Assembly (NCBI GenBank): GCA_012513915.1
Contig: JAAZBG010000148.1
Location: 1 to 41,449, forward strand
DNA: 41,449 nt
Direction: 5' to 3'
DNA from: Fibrobacter sp.
GTDB taxonomy: Bacteria; Fibrobacterota; Chitinivibrionia; Chitinivibrionales; Chitinispirillaceae
The notes beneath the pieces are model-generated. The model worked only from the letters and a program-made list of their open reading frames with translations, was not told where the DNA came from and searched no databases. Of the stretch, positions 1 to 7,176 are shown one piece after another. Numbering within the stretch: the first letter of the stretch is position 1; each line of letters begins with the position of its first letter. The position numbers and the translations under genes were made by a program.

Positions 1-370
1 TATTGTCTTGAGTAGCATGTGGTCCTTTCTTTTGCAGAAACTTTCTTCGTAAAAAAGAATCTACTATTTGAAAATCCACATGCTAACTTTTTATTGTTTT
101 TTACCCACAAATAAGTCTATAGAGCCAGAAATACTTAATAGTTCAAACATGAATTACTTAGGTACAAGTTCTGCGTGTTTAGCTGATATTCAAGTTAACA
201 AATCAGACAAATTGTGACAACTATCATGTCAATGTGCTAATGGTTGCACGTTAATTCAAACTGCAGAATCTGAAAATAGATCTTGGGCTCAATGTACAGT
301 ACAGTCAGAATTGAAATGCTTGCTTTACATGTAGCGTAACTAACTATATTTAATGTAATAAGAATCCGTT
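1..370. other. AT-rich region without recognisable gene
   Basis: No reading frame with a credible start, ribosome binding site and family resemblance was found on either strand. The stretch is AT-rich and is interrupted by stops in all frames. No RNA gene or clear hairpin was recognised. It ends where the first REP-like palindrome begins. Confidence 0.5.
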
Positions 371-420
371 GCGCTAAAATCGCGTAATATCCCAGTCCAG
401 GCCATCGGCCTGAGAATATG
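371..420 (+). repeat. REP-like palindromic element, copy 1 (degenerate)
   Basis: This copy has the same layout as the better preserved element at 1031-1083: a GCGC-type hairpin, the spacer AATATCCCAG, then a second palindrome with half-sites CAGGCC and GGCCTG. The first hairpin is decayed. It lies 17 bases upstream of the transposase start in plus orientation, and the inverted partner copy at 941 lies just past the transposase stop. The transposase is therefore bracketed by inverted copies. Calling it a REP element is inferred from this arrangement. Confidence 0.6.
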
Positions 421-436
421 TAAAAAAAGGAAAATT

Positions 437-889
437 ATGCCTCAATCGTTATCCAAAATTTTATTGCATATTGTTTTCAGCACCAAAAATCGAGCAAAAA
501 TAATTCTTCCTGAGTTAGAGAGTGAGCTTCATGCGTATCTGGCAGAAATTTGCAGGGCACATAATTGTAATGCATACAGAGTCGGTGGTACAGAGAATCA
601 TATTCATATCGCATGTTCATTACCGCGTACAATCACGGTGAGTAAACTTTTGGAGGAAATAAAAACAAATTCATCAAAATGGATGAAGTCTAAAAGTTCA
701 AAATGTTCTTCGTTTGCATGGCAATCCGGATATGGCGTATTTTCTATTAGTCAATCTCATTTGCAATCATTGGTACACTATATTGAGAATCAGCATAAAC
801 ATCATGGAATAAAAAGTTTTGAAGATGAACTTTTGGAATTCTTTAAATCGTATCAAATAGAATTTGATGAAAAATATGTATGGGATTAA
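437..889 (+). CDS. IS200/IS605-type Y1 tyrosine transposase, RAYT-like
   Basis: This 150-residue protein has the length and motifs of Y1 single-strand transposases. The HUH metal-binding motif is His55-Ile-His57 (context ENHIHIAC). The likely catalytic tyrosine is Tyr115 in VHYIENQHKHH. A conserved aromatic stretch (AWQSGYGVFSIS) sits between them, and the C-terminal EFDEKYVWD tail is typical of a widespread environmental subgroup. The ATG is preceded by AAGG six bases upstream. No TnpB or IscB partner is present. Classical IS200 end hairpins were not identified, but REP-like palindromes flank both sides in inverted orientation, which suggests a REP-associated transposase (RAYT) acting on those repeats. 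The frame is intact with HUH and Tyr present, so activity is plausible. The family call is firm; the RAYT role is inference. Confidence 0.88.
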   Translation: MPQSLSKILLHIVFSTKNRAKIILPELESELHAYLAEICRAHNCNAYRVGGTENHIHIACSLPRTITVSKLLEEIKTNSSKWMKSKSSKCSSFAWQSGYGVFSISQSHLQSLVHYIENQHKHHGIKSFEDELLEFFKSYQIEFDEKYVWD

Positions 890-940
890 CGCGATGAAAC
901 ACAATGAAAATGTACGGGATATTTGTGCCGGTTGCACCAT

Positions 941-994
941 TTCCCAGTCCAGGGCCGTTAACCCTGGCTGGAATATGTCGCGCTTTCAGCGCTT
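941..994 (-). repeat. REP-like palindromic element, copy 2
   Basis: Read on the minus strand this copy follows the consensus GCGCTGAAAGCGCG, a short ATATTCCAG spacer, then a long palindrome with half-sites CCAGGG and CCCTGG around a TTAACGG centre, ending in CTGGGAA. It is inverted relative to the next copy at 1031, giving a head-to-head BIME-like pair immediately downstream of the transposase. Confidence 0.75.
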
Positions 995-1030
995 TGGAAA
1001 AATGAAATGGTCATTATTGTCAATTCCGAA

Positions 1031-1083
1031 GCGCTGAAGGCGCGCAATATCCCAGCCCGGGCTATCGGCCCGGGTTCTGGGAA
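1031..1083 (+). repeat. REP-like palindromic element, copy 3
   Basis: This is the best plus-orientation copy. Hairpin 1 is GCGCTGAAGGCGCG, the spacer is CAATATCCCAG, and hairpin 2 has perfect half-sites CCCGGGC and GCCCGGG around TATCG, ending in TTCTGGGAA. Compensating changes relative to copies 2 and 4 (CCAGGG/CCCTGG becoming CCCGGG/CCCGGG) keep the second hairpin paired. This argues that selection acts on structure. Confidence 0.75.
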
Positions 1084-1099
1084 TAAAATAAGAACATGA

Positions 1100-1128
1100 A
1101 GCCCTGAAGGGGCGGGATAAGAATTAAC
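1100..1128 (+). repeat. Short GCCCTGAAGGGGC hairpin, second palindrome type
   Basis: The sequence GCCCTGAAGGGGCGGGATAA forms a small stem (GCCCT/AGGGGC). A related inverted version occurs at about 1183-1203 (CGCCCCTTCAGAGCTTCG). It resembles the first hairpin of the larger elements but has a different stem, so it may be a second REP subtype or a decayed half element. Confidence 0.4.
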
Positions 1129-1293
1129 CGACGATATGAATGATGTGGTAATTGATAATAGAGAAATTAACGATAACGTATTTCGCCCCTTCAGAGCTTC
1201 GTGTAGTGCGTGTGGTGGTTATTTACGTTATCACGAAACATTGTGTGATGGTCGCGATATTTCAAAATGCAATTGCATTGCCGGTTGTGACAT

Positions 1294-1342
1294 TTTCCCA
1301 GGGCCGATAACCCTGGCTGGTATATGTCGCGCTTTCAGCGCT
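1294..1342 (-). repeat. REP-like palindromic element, copy 4
   Basis: This copy is nearly identical to copy 2 in the same minus orientation. It keeps the CCCAGGGCCGATAACCCTGG palindrome, the ATATGTCGCGC spacer and the GCGCTTTCAGCGC hairpin. A reading frame can be drawn through 1136-1402, but much of it is translation of this repeat, so no gene is called. Confidence 0.75.
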
Positions 1343-1505
1343 GGGAGAAAAATAACAACGTATCTTTGTCAAACACTCGTTATGGATATCCAGAATATTT
1401 AATCATGGCAATTACTGTTTTATAGCTAAAAACAAACTCTTGTCTTCCCGCACTCTGGCAACTATTTTCTCTACCACAGAATAAATTAAATTATCAACCT
1501 GACTA

Positions 1506-2183
1506 ATGGATTGTGTACTGTTGTTTAACAAATGCTATAAATGTTTTCGCCCTGTAAAATCATGCTATTGTAAGGATATCACGCCGATTGATACCGGTAT
1601 TAAATTTGTTCTGCTGATGCACCCTAAAGAGGCGTTCAAGCAGAAAACCGGTACCGGGCGGTTAACGGCGCTGTCGCTTATAGATTCGGAAATAATTATC
1701 GGTACGGATTTTACCCGTCATAAGCGGGTCAATGCACTGATAAGCGGAGTAGGGGAGTTTGCACAGTATTATCCGGTGCTTCTCTTTCCGTCAAAGGATG
1801 CCTGCTTTGCTGATACACCATCATTGCGGCAGGCGATCGGATCAAAAAAACTGATGGTGCTACTGGTTGATGCAACATGGTTTTTGGCACAGAAGATGTT
1901 AAAGTTCAGCAAAAATCTGATGCATCTGCCGAAGCTCTCGTTTAAAAACGAATACCGGTCACAGTTTCATATCAAACTGCAACCCGATCCATCCTATCTG
2001 TCAACAATTGAATCAACCTGTTACTTAATAAATGAACTGAAAACTGCAGGTATTGCCCGTAGTGATGCCGACCCGGCAGGGCTGATGAGCGTGTTTCAGA
2101 AGATGGTTACATTTCAGCAGCGCTGCACTCAGATGCGTCATGAAGAGGAAGCGATTGCGTTACATCCGGAACTTTTTGATTGA
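1506..2183 (+). CDS. DTW-domain protein, probable tRNA acp3U aminocarboxypropyltransferase
   Basis: The 225-residue protein matches the DTW (YfiP/TapT) family. These enzymes transfer the 3-amino-3-carboxypropyl group of S-adenosylmethionine to uridine in tRNA. The N-terminus has a zinc-ribbon-like cluster (Cys10, Cys13, Cys20, Cys22). The family signature appears as DATW at residues 122-125 instead of the more usual DxTW context with extra residues. The downstream STIES box (about residue 165) corresponds to the conserved STxEA segment. Length is normal. It stands alone between the repeat cluster and the convergent rnf operon, so context gives no functional hint. The family is well supported; the exact tRNA position modified (U47 in E. 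coli TapT) cannot be read from the sequence. Confidence 0.85.
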   Translation: MDCVLLFNKCYKCFRPVKSCYCKDITPIDTGIKFVLLMHPKEAFKQKTGTGRLTALSLIDSEIIIGTDFTRHKRVNALISGVGEFAQYYPVLLFPSKDACFADTPSLRQAIGSKKLMVLLVDATWFLAQKMLKFSKNLMHLPKLSFKNEYRSQFHIKLQPDPSYLSTIESTCYLINELKTAGIARSDADPAGLMSVFQKMVTFQQRCTQMRHEEEAIALHPELFD

Positions 2184-2221
2184 CCGGATGAAACTTAGAT
2201 AGTATCAGTAATACCGCGTAA

Positions 2222-3172
2222 TTACCGTTTTGTTATCTTCAAATATTTAGTTTTTTCTTTGAGACTTGTCCCTGCACCCCAGAGTGCGATTGCGTGGACC
2301 GGACATGCTGTCAGGCAGATTCCGCATCCGATACATTTATTTTTATCGATCGTGTGACGCATTCCTTTTTCACCGCGGATTGCATCCTGCACCGGACATA
2401 CCTCAACACAAATACCGCACCCGTCACACTTGGTATCGATATTCGCTTTAGGACGGCGGCTGACAAGATCGTAAAAACATTTTGATGGGCACTTGGATGC
2501 TGCCGGAATAAAATTCTCATTACTCGAATAGTCAAGCACCGGAAGATTATCATGCATGGTAATTGCACCTGATGGTGTCGCTTTTACACATACGGTACAG
2601 GTCGTACATCCGACGGAACAATAATTTTTTACCCGTGAACCCCGATCGTGATTTGAGCAGGCAAGAAATATTTTGTGCACTTTTGGAATAAGTGAAATAA
2701 TTTTACGGGGGCACGCACTGACACAATTTCCGCATCCGGTACATTTATCCTCATCAACAAACGCAATACCATTATCAGTAATATGGATTGCATCAAAGAA
2801 GCATACACGCGTACAGGTGCCAAGTCCGAGGCATCCATCCTGACATACCCTGGAACCGTTTCCAACAATGATCGCTGCATTGCAATCTGCGATACCATCA
2901 TACACTGCACGCTCCACACTCTCTTTTGTGCCGCCTTTACAATGTACCACTGCCATCATCGGTTCAGGTACGGTTGTTTCTACACCGAGTATATCGGCTA
3001 CTGCATGTGCTACTTTTGCTCCTCCGGGAATACATCCGTTTGGTTGTGCCTGACCGGCATTAAGCGCTCGTGCAAACGCCGCACAGTCATCATAACCGCA
3101 TGCACCGCAATTGACATTAGGGAGTACTGCTCGCAGCGCTCCAATACGGGAATTTCCTGCACTGTGTTTCAT
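2222..3172 (-). CDS. rnfB: Rnf complex subunit B-like ferredoxin, lacking membrane anchor
   Basis: This 316-residue protein carries the RnfB Fe-S domain (NCGACGYDDC near residue 20, then a further Cys in PNGC), followed by polyferredoxin repeats. In RnfB, electrons are exchanged with soluble ferredoxin at the membrane. Intact CxxCxxCxxxCP motifs occur at CTGCGNCVSACP and in a C-terminal pair (CDGCGICVEVCP, CIGCGICLTACP). One cluster is damaged: CTTCTVCVKATP has Thr where the fourth Cys should be, and the following site (SKCPSKC) has lost most ligands. The usual N-terminal transmembrane helix is absent, since the protein opens directly at the Fe-S domain. The ATG overlaps the rnfD stop by four bases (ATGA), so translation is probably coupled. 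It is the last gene of rnfC-rnfD-rnfB. Confidence 0.85.
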   Translation of the reverse strand: MKHSAGNSRIGALRAVLPNVNCGACGYDDCAAFARALNAGQAQPNGCIPGGAKVAHAVADILGVETTVPEPMMAVVHCKGGTKESVERAVYDGIADCNAAIIVGNGSRVCQDGCLGLGTCTRVCFFDAIHITDNGIAFVDEDKCTGCGNCVSACPRKIISLIPKVHKIFLACSNHDRGSRVKNYCSVGCTTCTVCVKATPSGAITMHDNLPVLDYSSNENFIPAASKCPSKCFYDLVSRRPKANIDTKCDGCGICVEVCPVQDAIRGEKGMRHTIDKNKCIGCGICLTACPVHAIALWGAGTSLKEKTKYLKITKR

Positions 3173-4215
3173 CTGTGTCCAAATACCTTTGGTTTAGTAT
3201 ACTTTTCAATAAGTGGCCTGAGCAGGTTCATGAAAAGAATCGCAAAGCAGGCACCCTCCGCCAATATCGTAAATTGACGAAATGCAAGTGTAAGGGCACC
3301 GCATCCGATGCCGAATATAATTTTCCCAAGCGGTGTAATCGGGGATGTCGTTGTGTCATTGGCCATGAAAAATGCTGCAAGCGCAATTCCACCGGAACAG
3401 GTCAGAAATACCGCACTGAGCAGCGCTGTAAGGCTAAAGTAATCTCCATTTGTCTGAAAAAGCCATGTCAGAATGAAAAATGAGAGTATAAACATAAACG
3501 GGATTCTGAAACTGATTATCTTTTTAATCCACAGCCAGGCTGCACCCAGCAGGAGGGCAATAAATGATGTTTCACCGATACAACCACCAGTATTCCCAAT
3601 CAGTAAATGAATTATTGAATTTTGAAGGTACTGTGTTTCAAGTGCACCACTAACCAGTAACTCATCAAAGAGAGCAAGGGGTGTCGCCATCGAAACTGCA
3701 TCGACACCGGCCATTGTTCCAAGATACGGTTCAACCCATGAAGTAGTCATGGTGTTATAGAAAAAAATCAGGAGCAGTGCCCGTGCTGCGAGTGCCGGAT
3801 TCAGAAGATTTTGTCCAAGACCACCGAATGCAACCTTGAAAAGTGCAATCGCAATCACCGCTCCTGCAGCTGCCATCCACCATGGTGTCAACGGAGGGAG
3901 TGTTAGTGCGAATAATAATCCGGTTACAGCAGCACTGTAATCACGCAGGGTGCCCGGACGTTTAAGAATTAATGCTGCAAGAAATTCTGTCAATATCGCT
4001 GCTGATACTGATACTGCAATAAGTATCAGAGCGTGAATCTGGAAAAACAATAACGCTGCGGCTGTAGCAGGAAGTAATGCTATAAGCACATGACGCATAA
4101 TGTTTTGAACGCTATTTCCGCTGCGAAGATGGGGAGAAGCCGATAGGTGAAGCAACGCAGATGAGTCATGATTTTCTGTACCGGTAAGAATCTGTGATTT
4201 AATTGTATTGGTCAT
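3169..4215 (-). CDS. rnfD: Rnf complex subunit D, flavin-binding membrane protein
   Basis: The 348-residue multi-spanning membrane protein belongs to the NqrB/RnfD family. It has about ten hydrophobic segments. The FGGLGQNLLNPAL motif (about 130-142) is diagnostic. The flavinylation site reads SMATPLA with Thr178 as the expected covalent FMN attachment residue; the usual motif is S/T-G-A-T, so Met replaces Gly. RnfD lies in the membrane and passes electrons within the ion-pumping ferredoxin:NAD oxidoreductase. It starts three bases after the rnfC stop and overlaps rnfB. In canonical operons rnfG, rnfE and rnfA follow, but here rnfB follows directly. No flavin transferase (ApbE) gene is visible in the window. 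Confidence 0.9.
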   Translation of the reverse strand: MTNTIKSQILTGTENHDSSALLHLSASPHLRSGNSVQNIMRHVLIALLPATAAALLFFQIHALILIAVSVSAAILTEFLAALILKRPGTLRDYSAAVTGLLFALTLPPLTPWWMAAAGAVIAIALFKVAFGGLGQNLLNPALAARALLLIFFYNTMTTSWVEPYLGTMAGVDAVSMATPLALFDELLVSGALETQYLQNSIIHLLIGNTGGCIGETSFIALLLGAAWLWIKKIISFRIPFMFILSFFILTWLFQTNGDYFSLTALLSAVFLTCSGGIALAAFFMANDTTTSPITPLGKIIFGIGCGALTLAFRQFTILAEGACFAILFMNLLRPLIEKYTKPKVFGHR

Positions 4216-4218
4216 GGT

Positions 4219-5559
4219 TCACCTTGAGCTTCCGGATCTGTTGGTATTTAATGGTGCATTGAATTTTGCGAGTTTAATAAAATGAACAAGATTGATTCTG
4301 GACGGACATACATATGCGCAAGCTCCACATTCAATGCAATCAGAAAAATTCCATTCAGCGGCCTTTTTCATATTAATCTGTTTCACATATTTTGCGATGC
4401 GTGATGGTACCAGTTTTTGCGGGCATACGTTTACACAATAGCCACAATTAATACAGGGGTAATCCTGTATTGCAGGTGTTGTATTGTCAAGTGCAAAAAT
4501 GCCAGTGGTTGTTTTTATAATTGGTGCATCAAGGTCACTTTGGGTGATTCCGGTCATTGGTCCGCCTGAAATTACCTTTTTGGTAGTAGTCATATCCACG
4601 TTACATGACTCAAGAATAGAACGTATCGGAGTACCACAGCGAACCAGATAATTTCCGGGACTGCCTACCGATGATCCGTTTACCGAAATTACTCTCTGAT
4701 AAAGCGGTAACCCGTCAATTATTGCCTCATGAACAGCAAGTGCTGTTGATGGACTAAAAACCATACACCCGGTATCCGCCGCTGTACCATCAGCCTGTAT
4801 TGTTTTTTTTGTAAGAGCATATATCAGCTGACGCTCAGCTCCTTGAGGATATTTGCTTTTTAGCTTTACAACAGAGATACCCTTGTATTCTGGGTTTGCA
4901 ATCCTGGCTTGTAATGCCTGATTCACAGCCTGAAGTTTATTGTCCACGCAGATAACTGCCCTGGTCGCACCGGTTATTTTTTTCAGGATTAGAAAACCAT
5001 TCAGGATATCTTCGGGGTTCTCAATAAGTAAGCGGGTGTCCGCTGCGCTATAGGGTTCAGAAACACATGCATTGAGTATCACCGTATGGATTGTTTTGTT
5101 ACTTGGTTGTGATAATTTCAGATGCGTAGGTGTTCCTTCTCCGCTCATTCCGGCAATGCCGCACTGCTGAATCTTCTGTATCAGCTCCTGCGATGCTGCT
5201 TCCTGCCATGGACGATCGTAGGGTTGCGTATACGCCTTATCATCTTTGAAATTGTTCTCTATCTCAACAGCAAGAACCTGCCTGCCATTCGGGTGAGGAA
5301 ATAATCCTATCGACAGGACTTCACCCGACACCGATGCATGTACCGCAAGTGAGCTATGCTCAGATGGTTCACCGATCAATTGTCCTATTGAGACCGGATC
5401 ACCGCGTTTGACTGTAGGGTGTGCAGTCGCACCGTTATGTTGAAGCAGCGGAATAATGACTCGTGATGGGGCTGGAAAAAGTTCTATTGCAGTTTGTGAA
5501 ATCTGCTCTTTACTGCGTGGTATAGTAATTCCGCCCTTAAATGATAATAGCTTCGACAA
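4219..5559 (-). CDS. rnfC: Rnf complex subunit C, NADH-side Fe-S flavoprotein subunit
   Basis: RnfC carries the NADH/FMN-handling module and two [4Fe-4S] clusters and sits on the cytoplasmic face of the Rnf complex. The sequence shows the N-terminal FKGGI segment, a biotinyl/lipoyl-like beta domain (VHASVSGEVLSIG), the Nqo1-like domain, and two C-terminal clusters (CINCGYCVNVCP and CIECGACAYVCP). I chose the TTG at 5559 because GGAG lies six bases upstream and it gives SKLLSFKGGI, the usual family beginning. A GTG at 5604 would add 15 unrelated residues and has no ribosome binding site. It is the first gene of the operon, with three bases between it and rnfD. Confidence 0.88.
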   Translation of the reverse strand: MSKLLSFKGGITIPRSKEQISQTAIELFPAPSRVIIPLLQHNGATAHPTVKRGDPVSIGQLIGEPSEHSSLAVHASVSGEVLSIGLFPHPNGRQVLAVEIENNFKDDKAYTQPYDRPWQEAASQELIQKIQQCGIAGMSGEGTPTHLKLSQPSNKTIHTVILNACVSEPYSAADTRLLIENPEDILNGFLILKKITGATRAVICVDNKLQAVNQALQARIANPEYKGISVVKLKSKYPQGAERQLIYALTKKTIQADGTAADTGCMVFSPSTALAVHEAIIDGLPLYQRVISVNGSSVGSPGNYLVRCGTPIRSILESCNVDMTTTKKVISGGPMTGITQSDLDAPIIKTTTGIFALDNTTPAIQDYPCINCGYCVNVCPQKLVPSRIAKYVKQINMKKAAEWNFSDCIECGACAYVCPSRINLVHFIKLAKFNAPLNTNRSGSSR

Positions 5560-5604
5560 TGAAAGCTCCAGGTTATCTTGAATGCAATTCCAGTATATGA
5601 ACAC

Positions 5605-6207
5605 TCTAAAATTGCGTTATTAATAAAACTGTTAAGCAGCGTATTGCCATAAAACAGTATTCATTACCAACTGTGAAATCTACTATTCGGCATTGAGGTA
5701 CATTATTGAACCTGTCTGCTGTTAATTTTCATAGGATTATCGTTGCTGATACCATTTTGTTGTCAAGTAACCCTGAACAAAAGTATTACCCGTTGATCAC
5801 CAGCACTGAAATCTACAAATAGCCGTGCAATCAGTCAAGCACTACGATATATTGTAGGAAAAAAGTTCAGTTTATTTCTGCTCAGGGTAAAAAAACACCC
5901 ATTTTAAGTTACTATTACAATTTGCATATCTATAGTATGATACTTTCAGGCTTGGCGCCATATAAAAATGCCAGGCCAGGACTGTCTCCCCGCTCCCTGC
6001 ACTCCTCTCCATAAGTGCAGAGGTGGTGTAAGAGAACTATCGCATTCTACAAATGATGAAATTTTGTCCCCCCGTACAATTCCTGCCTGAATCGGGGTGT
6101 GTGGGCATGTATGGTGATGTCCTTATCAGTATTGTACAAACGCCCATCCCATATCAGCAACAATTATTTTCAGGATTACAGCAAACGATTTAACAGATTA
6201 ACCGGGA
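5605..6207. other. Intergenic region between divergent rnfC and DUF4416 gene
   Basis: No coding frame is convincing here. It should hold the promoters of the divergent rnf operon and the DUF4416 gene. Two imperfect hairpins are visible: GGCTTGGC paired with GCCAGGCC around 5949-5980, and TGCACT paired with AGTGCA around 5998-6023. No fragment of rnfG, rnfE or rnfA was seen. Confidence 0.5.
5736..5766 (-). promoter_or_regulatory. Candidate sigma-70-like promoter for the rnf operon
   Basis: On the minus strand a perfect TTGACA (5766-5761) is followed after 19 bases by GATAAT (5741-5736). The spacer is two bases longer than optimum. It lies about 180 bases upstream of the rnfC TTG start. Pattern only. 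Confidence 0.25.
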
Positions 6208-6216
6208 GTGAATACG

Positions 6217-6753
6217 TTGGGTGAGATTTCCAAACCATTATCAGTAAAATATTTTGCTGCGGTGATGTATCAGGCGGCATTTCCGATAGAGCCGTTACTT
6301 TCGCGTCTTGACGCAAAATTCGGGAAGCGGGAGGCTGTCTATGGCCCTATTGATTTTTCCTGGTCAGAGTATTACGCTTCTGAAATGGGTGATTCTCTTA
6401 AAAAAATGTATATATGCTATGAGACACTGTCCGATCGTGATGCATTGCCGTCGGTAAAAATTTTTACCAATGCAATTGAAGATGAGCATGCTGTTGATAC
6501 TAAAAGAGTAGTAAATATTGATCCCGGGTATATCGCCCGTGATAAGGTTGTACTTGCGACCACTAAAGATTTTTATCATCGACTGTATTTACATGACGGG
6601 ATATTCGGTGAGGTAACACTGCATTATAAACGCGGGCAATATCGTTTTTTTTCCTGGACCTACCCTGATTATCGTCAGAAAGAGGTGTATGCGCTTTTTG
6701 AGAAAGCACGGTCATCACTTGTAAAACATCTGCGTGACGGTGATAATGAATAA
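6217..6753 (+). CDS. DUF4416 family protein of unknown function
   Basis: The sequence matches the DUF4416 family, short cytoplasmic proteins of unknown function. Family-typical segments are GEISKPLSVKYFAAVM at the start, ASEMGDSLKKMYICYE in the middle, then VNIDPGYIARDKVVLATTKDFYHRLYL and FSWTYPDYR. Length (about 178 residues) is normal. The TTG at 6217 has GGGAG eight bases upstream and gives the usual family beginning. The GTG at 6208 overlaps that ribosome binding site and is less likely. It converges on the STAS gene at 6833 with a strong palindrome between them. No biochemical role is known to me. Confidence 0.8.
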   Translation: MGEISKPLSVKYFAAVMYQAAFPIEPLLSRLDAKFGKREAVYGPIDFSWSEYYASEMGDSLKKMYICYETLSDRDALPSVKIFTNAIEDEHAVDTKRVVNIDPGYIARDKVVLATTKDFYHRLYLHDGIFGEVTLHYKRGQYRFFSWTYPDYRQKEVYALFEKARSSLVKHLRDGDNE

Positions 6754-6775
6754 ACAGGGTGGATAGCCGAGACAT

Positions 6776-6828
6776 GGTACGGACGGTCGGGAATAGGTAC
6801 GGGACGGTCGCGACCGTCCCCAACATAT
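6776..6828. terminator. Perfect 20-base palindrome between convergent genes, terminator or REP-like
   Basis: Bases 6801-6820 form a perfect inverted repeat (GGGACGGTCG/CGACCGTCCC) with no loop. They are followed on the plus strand by CAACATATG and a T-rich run. A near-direct repeat of the left half (GGTACGGACGGTCGGGA) lies at 6776-6792. The position between the stops of the DUF4416 gene (6753) and the STAS gene (6833) suits a bidirectional terminator. The duplicated half-site and high GC are also reminiscent of a mobile palindromic repeat. Confidence 0.5.
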
Positions 6829-6832
6829 GTTT

Positions 6833-7174
6833 TTATTTATTCAGGGCGGCTTTCAATTCAATCCGGGTTTTCACAATTGTCATGAACAGGTCGAATCCGC
6901 TGATCACCATGACTTCAAGCACACTCGAATGAGGATTGAAAAGGATAAGCTTCCCGTTTTGTTCTGTGACTTTGCTGTGGGTTTTAGCAAATAAACCAAG
7001 CCCCGCGCTGTTGATAAAGCTCAGGCGGTCAATATCAAAGACAATATTGGTAATTTTCTGATTCAGGTATTTCTCCACTGCATCATCAACGGCCACAAGA
7101 TCATCTTTCTGCCAAAGCTGACCAATGAGTGAAATGTATCCTGTATTTTCAGATGTGTTGCATGAAATTTCCAT
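6833..7174 (-). CDS. STAS-domain anti-sigma-factor antagonist
   Basis: This 113-residue protein is a single STAS domain of the SpoIIAA/RsbV type. The phosphorylatable serine is probably Ser56 in the motif FINSAGLGLF, preceded by the usual VFDIDRL strand. In partner switching the dephosphorylated form binds an anti-sigma kinase and frees its client. The gene lies two bases after the stop of the phosphatase/HATPase gene, so the two are almost certainly co-transcribed. No sigma factor gene is nearby, so the client may be a sigma factor elsewhere or a non-sigma target. Confidence 0.88.
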   Translation of the reverse strand: MEISCNTSENTGYISLIGQLWQKDDLVAVDDAVEKYLNQKITNIVFDIDRLSFINSAGLGLFAKTHSKVTEQNGKLILFNPHSSVLEVMVISGFDLFMTIVKTRIELKAALNK

Positions 7175-7176
7175 GT

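Noticed and set aside
1136-1402. An 88-codon frame within the repeat cluster
   Set aside because: Much of it is translation of a REP-like element and an adjacent palindrome, with no ribosome binding site or family match.
2311-2568. An alternate-frame ORF inside rnfB, and several similar plus-strand frames across 2266-3483
   Set aside because: They overlap real rnf genes whose motifs are clear, and their translations show no domain.
5560-5604. A GTG start for rnfC at 5604
   Set aside because: It adds 15 residues unlike the family and has no ribosome binding site, whereas the TTG at 5559 has GGAG six bases upstream.
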